A stretch of 64,000 nucleotides of DNA from positions 1 through 64,000 of the forward strand of contig NZ_QOLC01000089.1 of NCBI RefSeq assembly GCF_003333325.1. Reading direction: 5' to 3'. This DNA comes from Candidatus Ulvibacter alkanivorans (GTDB lineage Bacteria; Bacteroidota; Bacteroidia; Flavobacteriales; Flavobacteriaceae). The notes under the pieces were generated by a model, which saw only the letters and a list, made by a program, of their open reading frames with translations, was not told the origin of the DNA and made no database searches. The position numbers were made by a program, and so were the translations under genes. Every line of letters begins with the position of its first letter. Within the stretch, counting starts at the first letter, position 1. Positions 53,888 to 63,531 of this stretch are shown here, piece by piece.

Positions 53888-55024
53888 ATGAAAAAGTTTG
53901 TCAGCTGGTTTGTCGGCATTGTCTTATTGCTTGTGATCGTAGCCTACGCGACCGATTACGACTATATTTTCAAAGGAATTCGAGTTGTATATCTAACCGG
54001 ACACACCACCGCTTTTATCGATGACCATGTGTACTTTGAGAATGATAGTATTTTGGCAAGCCAATCGCCACAACCCTGGCCGTTGCATGCTAAGTATAAC
54101 AGGAGTACTGCTACCGAAAAACTAAATGCGATCAATTCAGAATTGGGAACTATTGCATTTTTAATTATTAAGAACGATAGTATTTGGTATGAATCGTATT
54201 TAGATGGTTATGGCACAAGTTCGCAGACGAACTCATTTTCTATGGCAAAAAGTATTACTTCAGCGCTGCTGGGTAAGGCCATCCAAGATGGACATATTGA
54301 AAGTTTATCGCAACCGGTGAGTGATTTTTATCCAAAGTTCGAAGGCAGCGGTATGACCGTGGGCGATCTGTCGTCTATGGCATCCGGTCTGGATTGGCAA
54401 GAAAGTTATACCAGTCCGTTTAGCGTTACCGCTCGCTCCTACTATGACGATGATCTAGCCGAAACCATATTAGACCTAGAAGTTGTAGACCCACCGGGAG
54501 AAGCATTTAAATACCTAAGTGGAAATACACAGTTGTTGGGGATGGTCATTCAAAAGGCCACCAATAAGCCATTAGCGACCTATCTAACGGCGTCGTTTTG
54601 GAAACCTATGGGTTTTGAGCAACCTGCCTTGTGGCAAATAGATGATACAGAGCATCGATTGGTTAAGGCCTTTTGTTGTATCGCCAGCAATGCTAGAGAT
54701 TTTGCGCGTTTCGGAAAGTTATACAAAGATCACGGAAGGTGGCAAGGTAAACAGCTACTTGATTCTAGTTTTGTAGCTACTTCCATACAAGCTCGATTTA
54801 AGGAGAGTCCGCAATACGGCTATGGTTTATGGTTGAGCGATCATCGCGGGAAGAAACTCTTTGTAATGCGTGGTATTCTTGGGCAGTATGTGATCACAAT
54901 TCCTGAGGATGATCTAATCATTGTTCGTTTAGGGCATCATCGCGGTGAGAAATCAGATCGTCATTTTAGTGATGATTTCTATACCTACGTAGATGAAACC
55001 TACGCCATGCTGAATGCTGAATAA
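53888..55024 (+). CDS. Serine hydrolase (beta-lactamase/class C family)
   Basis: 378 residues. N-terminal membrane anchor or signal (WFVGIVLLLVIVAYA). Catalytic SxxK in FSMAKSITSA and the second motif YLSGN (YxS/N). GFEQPALW and GYGLWLSDHRGKK follow. Members hydrolyse esters or peptides (DD-peptidase-like); the substrate is unknown. Starts 4 nt after the ogt stop. Confidence 0.9.
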   Translation: MKKFVSWFVGIVLLLVIVAYATDYDYIFKGIRVVYLTGHTTAFIDDHVYFENDSILASQSPQPWPLHAKYNRSTATEKLNAINSELGTIAFLIIKNDSIWYESYLDGYGTSSQTNSFSMAKSITSALLGKAIQDGHIESLSQPVSDFYPKFEGSGMTVGDLSSMASGLDWQESYTSPFSVTARSYYDDDLAETILDLEVVDPPGEAFKYLSGNTQLLGMVIQKATNKPLATYLTASFWKPMGFEQPALWQIDDTEHRLVKAFCCIASNARDFARFGKLYKDHGRWQGKQLLDSSFVATSIQARFKESPQYGYGLWLSDHRGKKLFVMRGILGQYVITIPEDDLIIVRLGHHRGEKSDRHFSDDFYTYVDETYAMLNAE

Positions 55025-55072
55025 TTTTTTTGTATTTTTAACATTCAACTTCCCGATTAAATACTTCATTAC

Positions 55073-55786
55073 ATGCTAACAAAGATCAACCTGGAACATA
55101 TCCTGTTTCTGGATATTGAAACCGTTCCACAACATGAAAATTACGAAGCACTAGACGCTACTGCACAACAATTGTGGGAGCAAAAGACCCAGTACCAGCG
55201 CAAGGATGAAATTTCTGCGGAGGCGTTTTACGACCGAGCCGGAATTTGGGCTGAGTTTGGTAAGATCGTCTGTATTTCGGTGGGTTATATCGTGATGAAA
55301 GGAGACGTTCGAAACTTTCGCGTTACCAGCTTTCACGGTGAGGAACTTTTAATATTAAAAGAATTCAAAACCCTATTGGAATCCCATTTCAACAGACCGC
55401 ACCATCTTTTGTGCGCACACAACGGCAAAGAATTTGATTTTCCGTATATAGCCAGAAGGATGATCATACATGGAATTGATTTGCCCTTTAAGCTAAATCT
55501 CTTCGGAAAGAAACCGTGGGAAGTTCCTCATCTGGATACGCTTGAACTGTGGAAATTTGGAGATTACAAGACCTTTACTTCTTTAAAACTTATGGCACAC
55601 GTATTAGGAATACCCTCTCCCAAAGATGATATTGATGGAAGCCAAGTACGAGACGTTTACTATGTTGAAAAAGATATAGACCGTATTATTACCTATTGTG
55701 AAAAAGACACTATTACGGTAGCTCAAATTCTGCTGCGTCTTAGAAATGAAGCACTATTAACCGAGGACGAAATACGTTCGGTATAA
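55073..55786 (+). CDS. 3'-5' exonuclease, PolB-type DEDD fold
   Basis: 237 residues. DEDDy-like motifs in order: FLDIETVP, LLCAHNGKEFDFPYI and YCEKDTITVAQILLRL. It matches the free-standing exonucleases related to the DNA polymerase B proofreading domain, common in Bacteroidota. Nucleic acid substrate not known. Ends at a shared terminator with the M36 peptidase gene. Confidence 0.9.
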   Translation: MLTKINLEHILFLDIETVPQHENYEALDATAQQLWEQKTQYQRKDEISAEAFYDRAGIWAEFGKIVCISVGYIVMKGDVRNFRVTSFHGEELLILKEFKTLLESHFNRPHHLLCAHNGKEFDFPYIARRMIIHGIDLPFKLNLFGKKPWEVPHLDTLELWKFGDYKTFTSLKLMAHVLGIPSPKDDIDGSQVRDVYYVEKDIDRIITYCEKDTITVAQILLRLRNEALLTEDEIRSV

Positions 55787-55791
55787 TCTAT

Positions 55792-55825
55792 AAAAAAACC
55801 CATTGGCCAAAGCCAATGGGTTTTT
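55792..55825 (+). terminator. Shared bidirectional terminator (exonuclease / M36 peptidase)
   Basis: ACCCATTGGC and GCCAATGGGT, perfect 10-bp arms with CAAA loop, with A tract before and T tract after. It serves both converging genes. Confidence 0.9.
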
Positions 55826-55843
55826 CGTATTACTAAATTAGGA

Positions 55844-58800
55844 TTATTCGACTATAAATCGATCGACCAATGTTTGGCCTTCTGCTTCAATTTCTAATAA
55901 GTACATTCCTGTAGACAAGTTCGACACATCGATCTTGGTCGTAAATGAACCATGTAGCAGTCGTTGACCGGTCACCGAGTAAATGGTATAACTAGTAGGC
56001 TCTACATCTACAATACTGATGTTCAGTACGCCTCTATTTACCGGATTTGGATATAAACTAAATCCATATAACTCCGTATTATTATCTCCAATAATTGGAT
56101 CACCGCCTTGTAAAGAGGAAGGAATAACTACGGTGTAGTCTTCAACTTCTCCCCATTGGAAACTCTCACAAGCTGTTGGTATTCCATTGTATTTCATGGA
56201 AACTCGCATGCGAGTTGGTCCGGACGATGCTCCCGTAGGCACTGTAAACGACCCTGAAATAGGCGTTGCGGTGGTCGCACTTCTAGAATACGCTAATTCA
56301 TTAGCATCGTTAAAATCACCATCGCGATTCCAATCTACAAATACTGCATATCCTTCAGCATAGACTGTTCCTGTCCATCTCGGCGTTATTGTGATCGTAT
56401 TGTTGCTGCTTAAGTTGGTCGATAAGTTAGTATAATCACCATATCCACCAGCCGAAGCACCGGTCGCATTATTAATGCTTCCAATTTGAACACGCTGAAT
56501 GTACTCATCGTTGGTATTGTTACCATTTGAAGCACAATATCCGGTTGGAGGCGTTCCGCCACCACCTGCCGACAGACTAATATTGTCTATCGCAATATCC
56601 GCTTGCCAAGTACTTCCTGTAATTCGGTTGAATCGCAACTGAACGCTAGCTCCTGCATAGGCGTTTAAGCTTACACTTTCTGCGTTCCATTGGTTTCCTT
56701 GATTTCCTGTCTGACTCCAGATACTTGTCCAATTGGTTCCGTCGGTGCTGGCTTCAAGAGAAATACTTCCCATATCAGAAGCGCCGTACATATGATAATC
56801 GAAGTTAAAGCTAGCTTCGGTCTCCCCGCCTAGATCGACACATGGAGAATTTAAAATTGCTTGCTTGTTCGGGTAACCCGTTCCGTTTCCTGAAGCTTCC
56901 ACATAGATATACCATGCTCCGTTCGATCCTGAACTTGGTCCGGTATTACTTGATGGAGTTCCACCTGAATCGCGTGTCCAGTTGATATCATCTGCTGTAG
57001 ATTGTGTCCAAGCTCCTAACGAACTTTCAAAACTTTCAGCATAAGAAATTCCAACACCATTGGTACATCCACCGCCTCCGGTAGAATCGGTAGTTACATT
57101 GACAGTATTACTAAACGGTGACAGGTTCCCGGCCGCGTCACGCGCCTGTACTCTAAAGGAGTAGGAAGTGTTTTCTGTCAAGCCGGTTACTTGTGCTGTT
57201 GTCCCGGTAACGGTACCTAAGTTGTTACTTCCTTGGTATACGTCGTAGCCGGTAACACCCACATTATCGGTCGAAGCTGTCCAGCTTAGATCTACCGTAG
57301 TTGTAGTGACATCGGTTGTAGATAGGTTAGTAGGAGCAGTTGGCGCCTGGGTATCGGCTGTACTTCCACCTTCCATTTCAAATGCGTCTAACGCAATATC
57401 TGCTTGCCAAGTACTGCCCGTGAGTCTATTAAAACGCATACGGAAATTACTTTCGCCGGCATAAGCACCTAGGTCGATGCTTTCTGCATTCCATTGGTTT
57501 CCTTGATTTCCGGTGCGGTTCCAAATACTAGACCAGGTAGCGCCGTCATCGGTACTTACTTCAAGATCGATGCTTCCCATATCGGCAGCACCATACATAT
57601 GGTAACTAAAGTTGAATGTAGCATCATTTTGTCCGCTTAAATCATAACAAGGCGAATACAAGATCGCTCTTTTACTTGGATATCCCGTCCCATTACCTGA
57701 AGCTTCTACATACACATAAGTGTTTCCGTCAACTGCTGCAGAAGGTCCTGTATTACTAGAGGGCGTTCCTGAAGCATCTCTAATCCAGTCTATATTATCT
57801 TGAGTAGATTGTGACCAATCTCCAAAAGAAGACTCAAAACTCTCTGTATCCGGATAGTTTGAAACCGTTGCAGAACATGCTTCCGGTGTTGGTGGTCCTG
57901 AACAACCACTCACGAATGAGATCGATTGGTCATTGTTAGTGTTTGTTCCTCCATTGGTGTTCTCGTTGGCGTCTACGCCTACACCTCTAGCGGCAAATAC
58001 ATCCCAGATAAGACAGTTGTACTGTCCGCCATAAAGGTCTTGATCGGCTTGTAAGATACCGTCTCGTCCCGAAACAAATCCAGGGTTGTTTGGTGTGTTC
58101 TTTAGTCCTTCAATAACAAGTGCCATGGCAATATTGTTACCTCCGGTACCGTAATAAAAATCTGGATCGAACCCTTCTTGGTCTATTAAGGCCCAAGTCA
58201 TATCCCAAATGATCGTTGCCCAAGCATAGCCAACCCCATGAGGAACGGCTAAGCTCCCAATGTCACCATAGGTAGTTCCATTAATAGAAGTATTTGTTGA
58301 GTATGGTGTTGGTCGAATTCCACCACCATTAGACCCTTGACCTAATGCGTAGTTTCCTATAGCACGAGCATCGCCGCCTGCATCACCACTTTTTATGGTG
58401 AGCATTAATGCAAACCAGTCGCTCCATCCTTCACCCATTTGTTCTGAACCACCAAGTCCGTTGGTATTTGGTCCTCCAACAAGTCGTGTTGAGATTCCGT
58501 GACCGTACTCATGTGCTATAATTCCGTTGTCAAGGTCACCGTCTATTTGTGGGTTACCGGACCAAAGGAACATTTGCATTCTTGGATTGCTTCCGTCGCC
58601 CGGTGTGGCAAAGTTGGCATTGTTCAATCCACTACCGTCTTGTGCATCGGCATTTACAGAGTCACTTCCTGCACCACCTCTTCCGTAGTTATTTTCTTGA
58701 AAATTTCCTGAAGCTTCATCAAATCCGTATTGATACCACACATCGTGCATGATGTTGTTCCAGTAAAAAAGATTGGTGATCGCCGCGTCTCTATACGAAC

Positions 58801-59773
58801 TAGGCTGATTGTTTAGATTAATAGAATAATTAAAATCCAAACCGGAACCTGCATTTGGTGAATATCCGGTTCCATTATTACCATTGGCATCCTCTTGCGC
58901 CCAAACATTGTTTCCACGTGTAATGGTATACTCGGCACCATTGGCACCATTGGTGTCATGCCATCCATAAGGTGAGGCAATAGGGTCTTGTGGTTCGTTT
59001 ACGATAGAACGGCCACCGTCTAACGGACTCTCAAAAGGCATGGCATACACATTATAACTTTCTCCTGCCAACATGCTCGTTGGCGCCTCTTCGACCGTTA
59101 CTAGATTGTCGACCGACTTCCCATCATGTCCATGATCGCTATGATTATCACCCCAATTACAGGTAATAACCCAGTCTTCGGTACGCAGTACTTCTCCGGT
59201 ACTTGCATCAATATTTTCATTCCACCAATGTTGTGCATCCAACTGGTAGAAGCTAACATTCCAAACCAATCGCAGTTGGCCTTCATGCATTTGGTAGAGC
59301 TGCTTTACCTTAATAGGTTCGAGCGCAGCGGTAGGATCATTGTAAACATAAGTCCCTTCTGCGTTCCGAGAACCGGTTAAGACAGGACGTTTAAGGTTGT
59401 GGTTTTGCACCGTTCGCAGCACGGCGTCCTCTGGACTTAATGAAGCACTTGCAATAGGTGCTCTAGAATTAATGTCGCTAACAAATTGGTCTACGTGATA
59501 GGTAACCTTTCCATTTCTTACCGATAATTTATAGGTGGCGTACTGAATGGGGATCTCGTTATGAAATTGTTGAACATAAACATGTTTCACATCCGGATTC
59601 AATGAAGGCACCACATCGGTGATCTCGAATTGACTAAGATCGGCTTGTTTAAAGTGTGATTCGCCTTTTAGTACATTGAAGTAGTTTTGAACTACCGATT
59701 CAACCGTACTTTGTGCAAAAAACACTTGTCCTGCAATGAAAAATAGCATTGCGGAAAAATAGATTTTTTTCAT
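55844..59773 (-). CDS. Secreted M36 (fungalysin-type) metallopeptidase with T9SS sorting domain
   Basis: 1309 residues. Signal peptide, FTP-like propeptide (about 20-200), M36 catalytic domain with HEYGHG at about 420-425 (DNGIIAHEYGHGIST) and downstream Glu. Then a MAM-like jelly-roll domain (DNA about 57360-57875), a fibronectin type III domain, a second near-copy of the MAM-like domain (about 56570-57070), a GEVED domain (VDWNRDGDFNDANELAY) and the Por-type sorting domain (LYPNPVNRGVLNIS). Export by the type IX system and surface release are expected. The whole gene contains no TTCSGAA motif, the longest such gap in the window. Confidence 0.95.
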   Translation of the reverse strand: MKKIYFSAMLFFIAGQVFFAQSTVESVVQNYFNVLKGESHFKQADLSQFEITDVVPSLNPDVKHVYVQQFHNEIPIQYATYKLSVRNGKVTYHVDQFVSDINSRAPIASASLSPEDAVLRTVQNHNLKRPVLTGSRNAEGTYVYNDPTAALEPIKVKQLYQMHEGQLRLVWNVSFYQLDAQHWWNENIDASTGEVLRTEDWVITCNWGDNHSDHGHDGKSVDNLVTVEEAPTSMLAGESYNVYAMPFESPLDGGRSIVNEPQDPIASPYGWHDTNGANGAEYTITRGNNVWAQEDANGNNGTGYSPNAGSGLDFNYSINLNNQPSSYRDAAITNLFYWNNIMHDVWYQYGFDEASGNFQENNYGRGGAGSDSVNADAQDGSGLNNANFATPGDGSNPRMQMFLWSGNPQIDGDLDNGIIAHEYGHGISTRLVGGPNTNGLGGSEQMGEGWSDWFALMLTIKSGDAGGDARAIGNYALGQGSNGGGIRPTPYSTNTSINGTTYGDIGSLAVPHGVGYAWATIIWDMTWALIDQEGFDPDFYYGTGGNNIAMALVIEGLKNTPNNPGFVSGRDGILQADQDLYGGQYNCLIWDVFAARGVGVDANENTNGGTNTNNDQSISFVSGCSGPPTPEACSATVSNYPDTESFESSFGDWSQSTQDNIDWIRDASGTPSSNTGPSAAVDGNTYVYVEASGNGTGYPSKRAILYSPCYDLSGQNDATFNFSYHMYGAADMGSIDLEVSTDDGATWSSIWNRTGNQGNQWNAESIDLGAYAGESNFRMRFNRLTGSTWQADIALDAFEMEGGSTADTQAPTAPTNLSTTDVTTTTVDLSWTASTDNVGVTGYDVYQGSNNLGTVTGTTAQVTGLTENTSYSFRVQARDAAGNLSPFSNTVNVTTDSTGGGGCTNGVGISYAESFESSLGAWTQSTADDINWTRDSGGTPSSNTGPSSGSNGAWYIYVEASGNGTGYPNKQAILNSPCVDLGGETEASFNFDYHMYGASDMGSISLEASTDGTNWTSIWSQTGNQGNQWNAESVSLNAYAGASVQLRFNRITGSTWQADIAIDNISLSAGGGGTPPTGYCASNGNNTNDEYIQRVQIGSINNATGASAGGYGDYTNLSTNLSSNNTITITPRWTGTVYAEGYAVFVDWNRDGDFNDANELAYSRSATTATPISGSFTVPTGASSGPTRMRVSMKYNGIPTACESFQWGEVEDYTVVIPSSLQGGDPIIGDNNTELYGFSLYPNPVNRGVLNISIVDVEPTSYTIYSVTGQRLLHGSFTTKIDVSNLSTGMYLLEIEAEGQTLVDRFIVE

Positions 59774-59967
59774 AATGAATTAGGTTTTTGTTAATAATTA
59801 GGTTCATTTTATAAAAAAACGTTAACGAAAGAACAATTTATTTATCATAAATCAAATTTTATTCGATGAACTGCAACCTTAAGTTATTAACAATTTGACC
59901 GCAAATTCCTAATTCCTAGTGACTTACTAGGTTTTGTGCATTTATCAATAAATTGCTGCCATTATAC

Positions 59968-59975
59968 TATCTTTG
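59968..59975 (+). promoter_or_regulatory. -7 promoter box TATCTTTG of the ABC ATPase gene
   Basis: Exact TAnnTTTG, ending 5 nt before the ATG at 59981. It lies after the upstream in-frame ATG at 59936 and so decides the start. A CCTAGT/ACTAGG inverted repeat is at 59915-59931. Confidence 0.55.
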
Positions 59976-59980
59976 ATTTT

Positions 59981-61669
59981 ATGCCGGAAAACACTCTTTT
60001 AAGTTGTCATAACCTCTCTATTTCCTTCGGAAAAAAAAGGAAAGCGGTCGAAGTGGTGCATCAAATCTCCTTTTCTGTTTCTAAAAATGAGATTGTCGGA
60101 ATTGTAGGGGAATCGGGTTCGGGCAAATCGGTGACTTCTATGGCCATCATGGGATTGTTGCCCGAAAAGACCGCTCATAGTAATGGCTCTATATTATTTG
60201 AAGAGAAGGAGTTGCTTTCAGAAAAACCAAAACAACTTAGAAAGTTGAGAGGGAAAGACATTTCCATGATCTTTCAGGAACCAATGAGCGCATTAAATCC
60301 GTCGCTTCGTTGCGGATTTCAAGTTGTCGAGATCCTAATGCATCATTTAAACATGTCTGCTTCCGAAGCCAAGAAAGAAACCTTATCCTTATTCGAAAAG
60401 GTAAAACTGCCACGGCCTCATGAAATTTTTAATAGTTACCCACATCAAATTAGTGGCGGCCAGATGCAACGGGTAATGATCGCTATGGCGATCGCTTGTA
60501 AACCCAAACTTTTAATTGCAGACGAACCCACTACCGCGTTAGATGTTACCGTTCAGAAAGAGATCTTAGAATTGTTGAAATCACTTCAGAAAGAAACCAA
60601 CATGAGCATGATCTTTATCTCACACGACCTTAGCCTAGTAAGTGAGATAGCCGATACCGTCGTTGTAATGTACAAAGGAAAAATTGTAGAGACCGGATCG
60701 GTACGCAAGATCTTTACCGAAGCAGACCACACCTACACCAAGGCTCTCTTGGCATCGAGACCTACACTTGACGTTCGACTTAAAAAACTACCTACCATAG
60801 CCTCGTTGGCCGATGGTTCTTTTACCCCCAATGAAGTAAGTGCTCAACAACGTGCCTTTCGACATAAAAAAGTCTATACAGCTGCACCTCTCCTTGAAGT
60901 AAACAACTTAAAAAAGGAATATGTAAGCAATGCCGGTATTTTTTCCAAAGATAAGCGCGTATTAGCCGTGGATAATGTGAGTTTTAAAGTTTACGAAGGA
61001 GAAACCGTGGGATTGGTAGGCGAATCGGGTTGTGGTAAATCGACCTTAGGAAAGACAATTTTGCAGCTAGAGACTGCGACCGCCGGATCAATACGATACC
61101 GTGGTAAGGAACTAACGACACTTACGGCTTCGGAAACTCGGAAGTTGCGAAAAGAGGTACAGTTAATCTTTCAAGATCCATATTCGTCATTAAATCCGAG
61201 ATTACTAATAGGTGAAGCCTTACTAGAACCTATGGAGGTTCATAAGATCGAAAGCAGCAGGAAAAAACGTAAAGCGCGCGTGTTTTCGCTGTTAGAGCGA
61301 GTGGGTCTAGACAGCAGTTATTACCATCGCTATCCTCATGAGCTATCCGGTGGTCAACGCCAACGTGTGGGTATTGCCAGGACCATTGCCATGGAACCCA
61401 AACTCGTTATTTGCGATGAATCGGTTTCGGCCTTGGATATTTCGGTACAAGCGCAAGTGCTTAATTTGCTCAATGAGCTTAAAGAGGATTTTGGATTTAC
61501 CTATATATTTATTTCGCATGACCTTGCGGTGGTAAAATACATGGCGGACCAATTACTTGTAATGAATCAGGGTGCGATAGAAGAGATGGGCGATGCCGAT
61601 GAGATCTATGAGAACCCTACACGACCGTACACCAAGAAATTAATAGATGCGATTCCGAAGGGATTGTAA
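59981..61669 (+). CDS. Dual-ATPase ABC transporter protein (DppD-DppF/GsiA type)
   Basis: 562 residues with two complete nucleotide-binding domains. First: GESGSGKSV, QISGGQMQRV, LLIADEPTTALD. Second: GESGCGKST, ELSGGQRQRVGIAR, LVICDESVSALD. Both are of the oligopeptide/dipeptide importer class, fused as in GsiA or YejF. No cognate permease or binding protein is nearby, so it works with proteins encoded elsewhere. The start is set by the promoter box at 59968-59975. Confidence 0.93.
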   Translation: MPENTLLSCHNLSISFGKKRKAVEVVHQISFSVSKNEIVGIVGESGSGKSVTSMAIMGLLPEKTAHSNGSILFEEKELLSEKPKQLRKLRGKDISMIFQEPMSALNPSLRCGFQVVEILMHHLNMSASEAKKETLSLFEKVKLPRPHEIFNSYPHQISGGQMQRVMIAMAIACKPKLLIADEPTTALDVTVQKEILELLKSLQKETNMSMIFISHDLSLVSEIADTVVVMYKGKIVETGSVRKIFTEADHTYTKALLASRPTLDVRLKKLPTIASLADGSFTPNEVSAQQRAFRHKKVYTAAPLLEVNNLKKEYVSNAGIFSKDKRVLAVDNVSFKVYEGETVGLVGESGCGKSTLGKTILQLETATAGSIRYRGKELTTLTASETRKLRKEVQLIFQDPYSSLNPRLLIGEALLEPMEVHKIESSRKKRKARVFSLLERVGLDSSYYHRYPHELSGGQRQRVGIARTIAMEPKLVICDESVSALDISVQAQVLNLLNELKEDFGFTYIFISHDLAVVKYMADQLLVMNQGAIEEMGDADEIYENPTRPYTKKLIDAIPKGL

Positions 61670-61673
61670 CAGT

Positions 61674-61709
61674 AAAAAAGTCCCGTTCTAACCTCACAAA
61701 GAACGGGAC
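61674..61709 (-). terminator. Leftward intrinsic terminator with no annotated gene in front
   Basis: GTCCCGTTCT and AGAACGGGAC form a perfect 10-bp stem; the run of six T follows on the minus strand. On the plus strand no T tract follows, so it does not end the ABC gene. It must serve a minus-strand transcript starting right of 61710. Confidence 0.8.
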
Positions 61710-61765
61710 CAACTATTTGAATCATTGCAGATTCGGGGTAATGTACTCTTAACACCTTGAAGGCA

Positions 61766-61855
61766 TTACATTAGTAAAAACACTTTTTTAGCTACATACA
61801 GTACGTTGTTTAGCAATCGCACCGTATTTTTCAGAGAGTTAATGATCGTTTGCAT
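61766..61855 (-). CDS. Candidate 29-residue small protein
   Basis: ATG at 61855, TAA at 61766-61768. The peptide starts MQTIINSLKN and ends KKVFLLM; it is basic and amphipathic, with leucine and valine on one face and Lys/Arg/Asn on the other, and could lie on a membrane. It is the only ORF worth noting in the 61670-62052 gap on the minus strand, between the scoB terminator (62000-62028) and a second leftward terminator (61674-61709). No family is known to me. A small regulatory RNA without a product is the alternative. Confidence 0.35.
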   Translation of the reverse strand: MQTIINSLKNTVRLLNNVLYVAKKVFLLM

Positions 61856-61999
61856 AAGTAGGTTTTGTTAGTTATTCTTGGGGACTGCTAATATCCTACA
61901 CTTTTTCAAAAAACACGATTAAAAACACTTTTTTTCGTTGTAATACACTTTTTTTTAACATTTTCGTATTTTAATTAAGGTTTTTCTTACAATTGAATC

Positions 62000-62028
62000 A
62001 AAAAAAATCCGATGTAAAAACATCGGAT
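62000..62028 (-). terminator. Intrinsic terminator of scoAB
   Basis: ATCCGATGT and ACATCGGAT with an AAAA loop; eight T follow on the minus strand. It lies 25 nt after the scoB stop. Confidence 0.85.
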
Positions 62029-62052
62029 GTGTTGCTTATTAATGATAGTTAC

Positions 62053-62709
62053 TTACAATTTCATTTCGGGAATTTCACCTTCGACCAAAAGTTCTCCTTG
62101 TGTAGCCGCTTGAATTTCTTCCACACTTACGCCCGGTGCGCGTTCCAATAATTTAAAGCGGTTATGTTCTATTTCGAGCACGGCCAAGTTGGTCACGATC
62201 TTTTTTACACAGTTCACACCTGTTAATGGTAGACTGCATTCTTTAAGTAGTTTAGACTCGCCTGCGCGATTGGTATGCATCATAGCTACGATAATATTCT
62301 CGGCAGAAGCCACTAGATCCATGGCGCCTCCCATACCTTTAACCATTTTCCCGGGAATCTTCCAATTAGCGATATCTCCGTTTTGTGCAACTTCCATAGC
62401 TCCTAAGATAGTGAGATCTACATGTTGTCCACGAATCATAGAAAAGCTGGTAGCAGAGTCGAAAAACGAAGCACCAGGCAAGGCTGTAATGGTTTGTTTT
62501 CCCGCATTTATAAGATCAGGATCCTCTTCTCCTTCAAAGGGGAAAGGGCCCATTCCTAGAATGCCATTCTCACTTTGAAACTCGACTTCAATATCGTCTC
62601 GTACGAAATTAGCGACCAAGGTGGGAATACCAATTCCTAGGTTTACGTAATACCCATCTTTTACTTCTTTAGCGATACGTTGTGCGATTTGTTCTTTCGA
62701 TAAACTCAT
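62053..62709 (-). CDS. scoB: 3-oxoacid CoA-transferase subunit B
   Basis: 218 residues. Catalytic Glu expected in FQSENGILGMGPF; GIGIPTLVANF and GMGGAMDLVAS are typical. With ScoA it moves CoA from succinyl-CoA to acetoacetate (SCOT), used in ketone body or branched amino acid breakdown. The start overlaps the scoA stop (TAATG). Confidence 0.95.
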   Translation of the reverse strand: MSLSKEQIAQRIAKEVKDGYYVNLGIGIPTLVANFVRDDIEVEFQSENGILGMGPFPFEGEEDPDLINAGKQTITALPGASFFDSATSFSMIRGQHVDLTILGAMEVAQNGDIANWKIPGKMVKGMGGAMDLVASAENIIVAMMHTNRAGESKLLKECSLPLTGVNCVKKIVTNLAVLEIEHNRFKLLERAPGVSVEEIQAATQGELLVEGEIPEMKL

Positions 62710-63410
62710 TAGGCCTTCGTTCTTACGGTTCGTTGTTCAATACGTTTTTCGTAGCGTTCTCCTTGGAATATGCGCTGTACAAATATTCCGGGGATATGTA
62801 TTTCGTTAGGGTCCAGTTCACCGGCCGGAACCAGTTCCTCAACCTCAGCAACGGTAATAGTGGCTGCGCCACACATATTCGGATTGAAATTACGTGCGGT
62901 TCCTTTAAAGATCAAATTCCCGGCGGTATCGCCTTTCCAAGCCTTGACAAAAGCATAGTCTGCTTTAAAAGCCTTTTCTAATATGTGCATTTTCCCGTTA
63001 AATTCTCTGGCTTCTTTTCCTTCGGCTACTTCTGTTCCGTAGCCGGCAGGGGTAAAGAATGCCGGAATTCCACTTTGCGCTGCTCTACAACGTTGTGCAA
63101 GTGTTCCTTGTGGAATAAGCTCTACTTCCAGTTCTCCGCTTAACATTTGTCGTTCAAATTCTGCGTTCTCACCTACGTAAGAAGAGATCATCTTTTTAAT
63201 TTGATGTTTCTGAAGCAACAATCCCAGTCCAAAATCATCTACGCCTGCATTGTTTGAAATACAAGTCACCTCTTTAACATTGCGACGAACCAATTCGGAA
63301 ATAGCATTCTCGGGAATACCACTAAGTCCGAACCCACCCAACATAAATGTCATCCCGTCTTTGATGCCTTCGCAGGCTTCTTGAACGTTAGATACCGTTT
63401 TATTGATCAT
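62709..63410 (-). CDS. scoA: 3-oxoacid CoA-transferase subunit A
   Basis: 233 residues. [13 protein letters not shown] near the N-terminus, [32 protein letters not shown] and [15 protein letters not shown] are typical of the alpha subunit. Forms the SCOT heteromer with ScoB. A palindrome lies 26-42 nt upstream of the start. Confidence 0.95.
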   Translation of the reverse strand: MINKTVSNVQEACEGIKDGMTFMLGGFGLSGIPENAISELVRRNVKEVTCISNNAGVDDFGLGLLLQKHQIKKMISSYVGENAEFERQMLSGELEVELIPQGTLAQRCRAAQSGIPAFFTPAGYGTEVAEGKEAREFNGKMHILEKAFKADYAFVKAWKGDTAGNLIFKGTARNFNPNMCGAATITVAEVEELVPAGELDPNEIHIPGIFVQRIFQGERYEKRIEQRTVRTKA

Positions 63411-63435
63411 TTAATTTATTTTTTCTGAAAACTGA

Positions 63436-63452
63436 CACTATGAAACATAGTG
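63436..63452 (-). promoter_or_regulatory. Palindrome upstream of scoA
   Basis: CACTATG and CATAGTG are perfect 7-bp arms around AAA, between a near-consensus -7 box (TATTTTTA, minus strand, near 63468-63475) and the scoA start. An operator is likely; a terminator of the penicillin-binding protein gene is possible but no T tract follows. Confidence 0.4.
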
Positions 63453-63531
63453 CTCCTTTTTGTTTGGATAAAAATACTAAAATTGAAGCAGAGTTCCTTC
63501 CGAAGAAAGCCTAGAAAAAAATAACTTCTGT

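Noticed and set aside
57070..57875. Duplicated stretches in the M36 gene as an insertion element
   Set aside because: The repeats are in-frame protein domains with no terminal inverted repeats or transposase.
61674..61709. Hairpin read as the terminator of the plus-strand ABC ATPase gene
   Set aside because: No T tract follows on the plus strand; the six T follow on the minus strand.
61780..61956. ACACTTTTT tracts as a CRISPR-like or tandem repeat
   Set aside because: Units are about 9 bp with uneven spacing and no constant spacer length.
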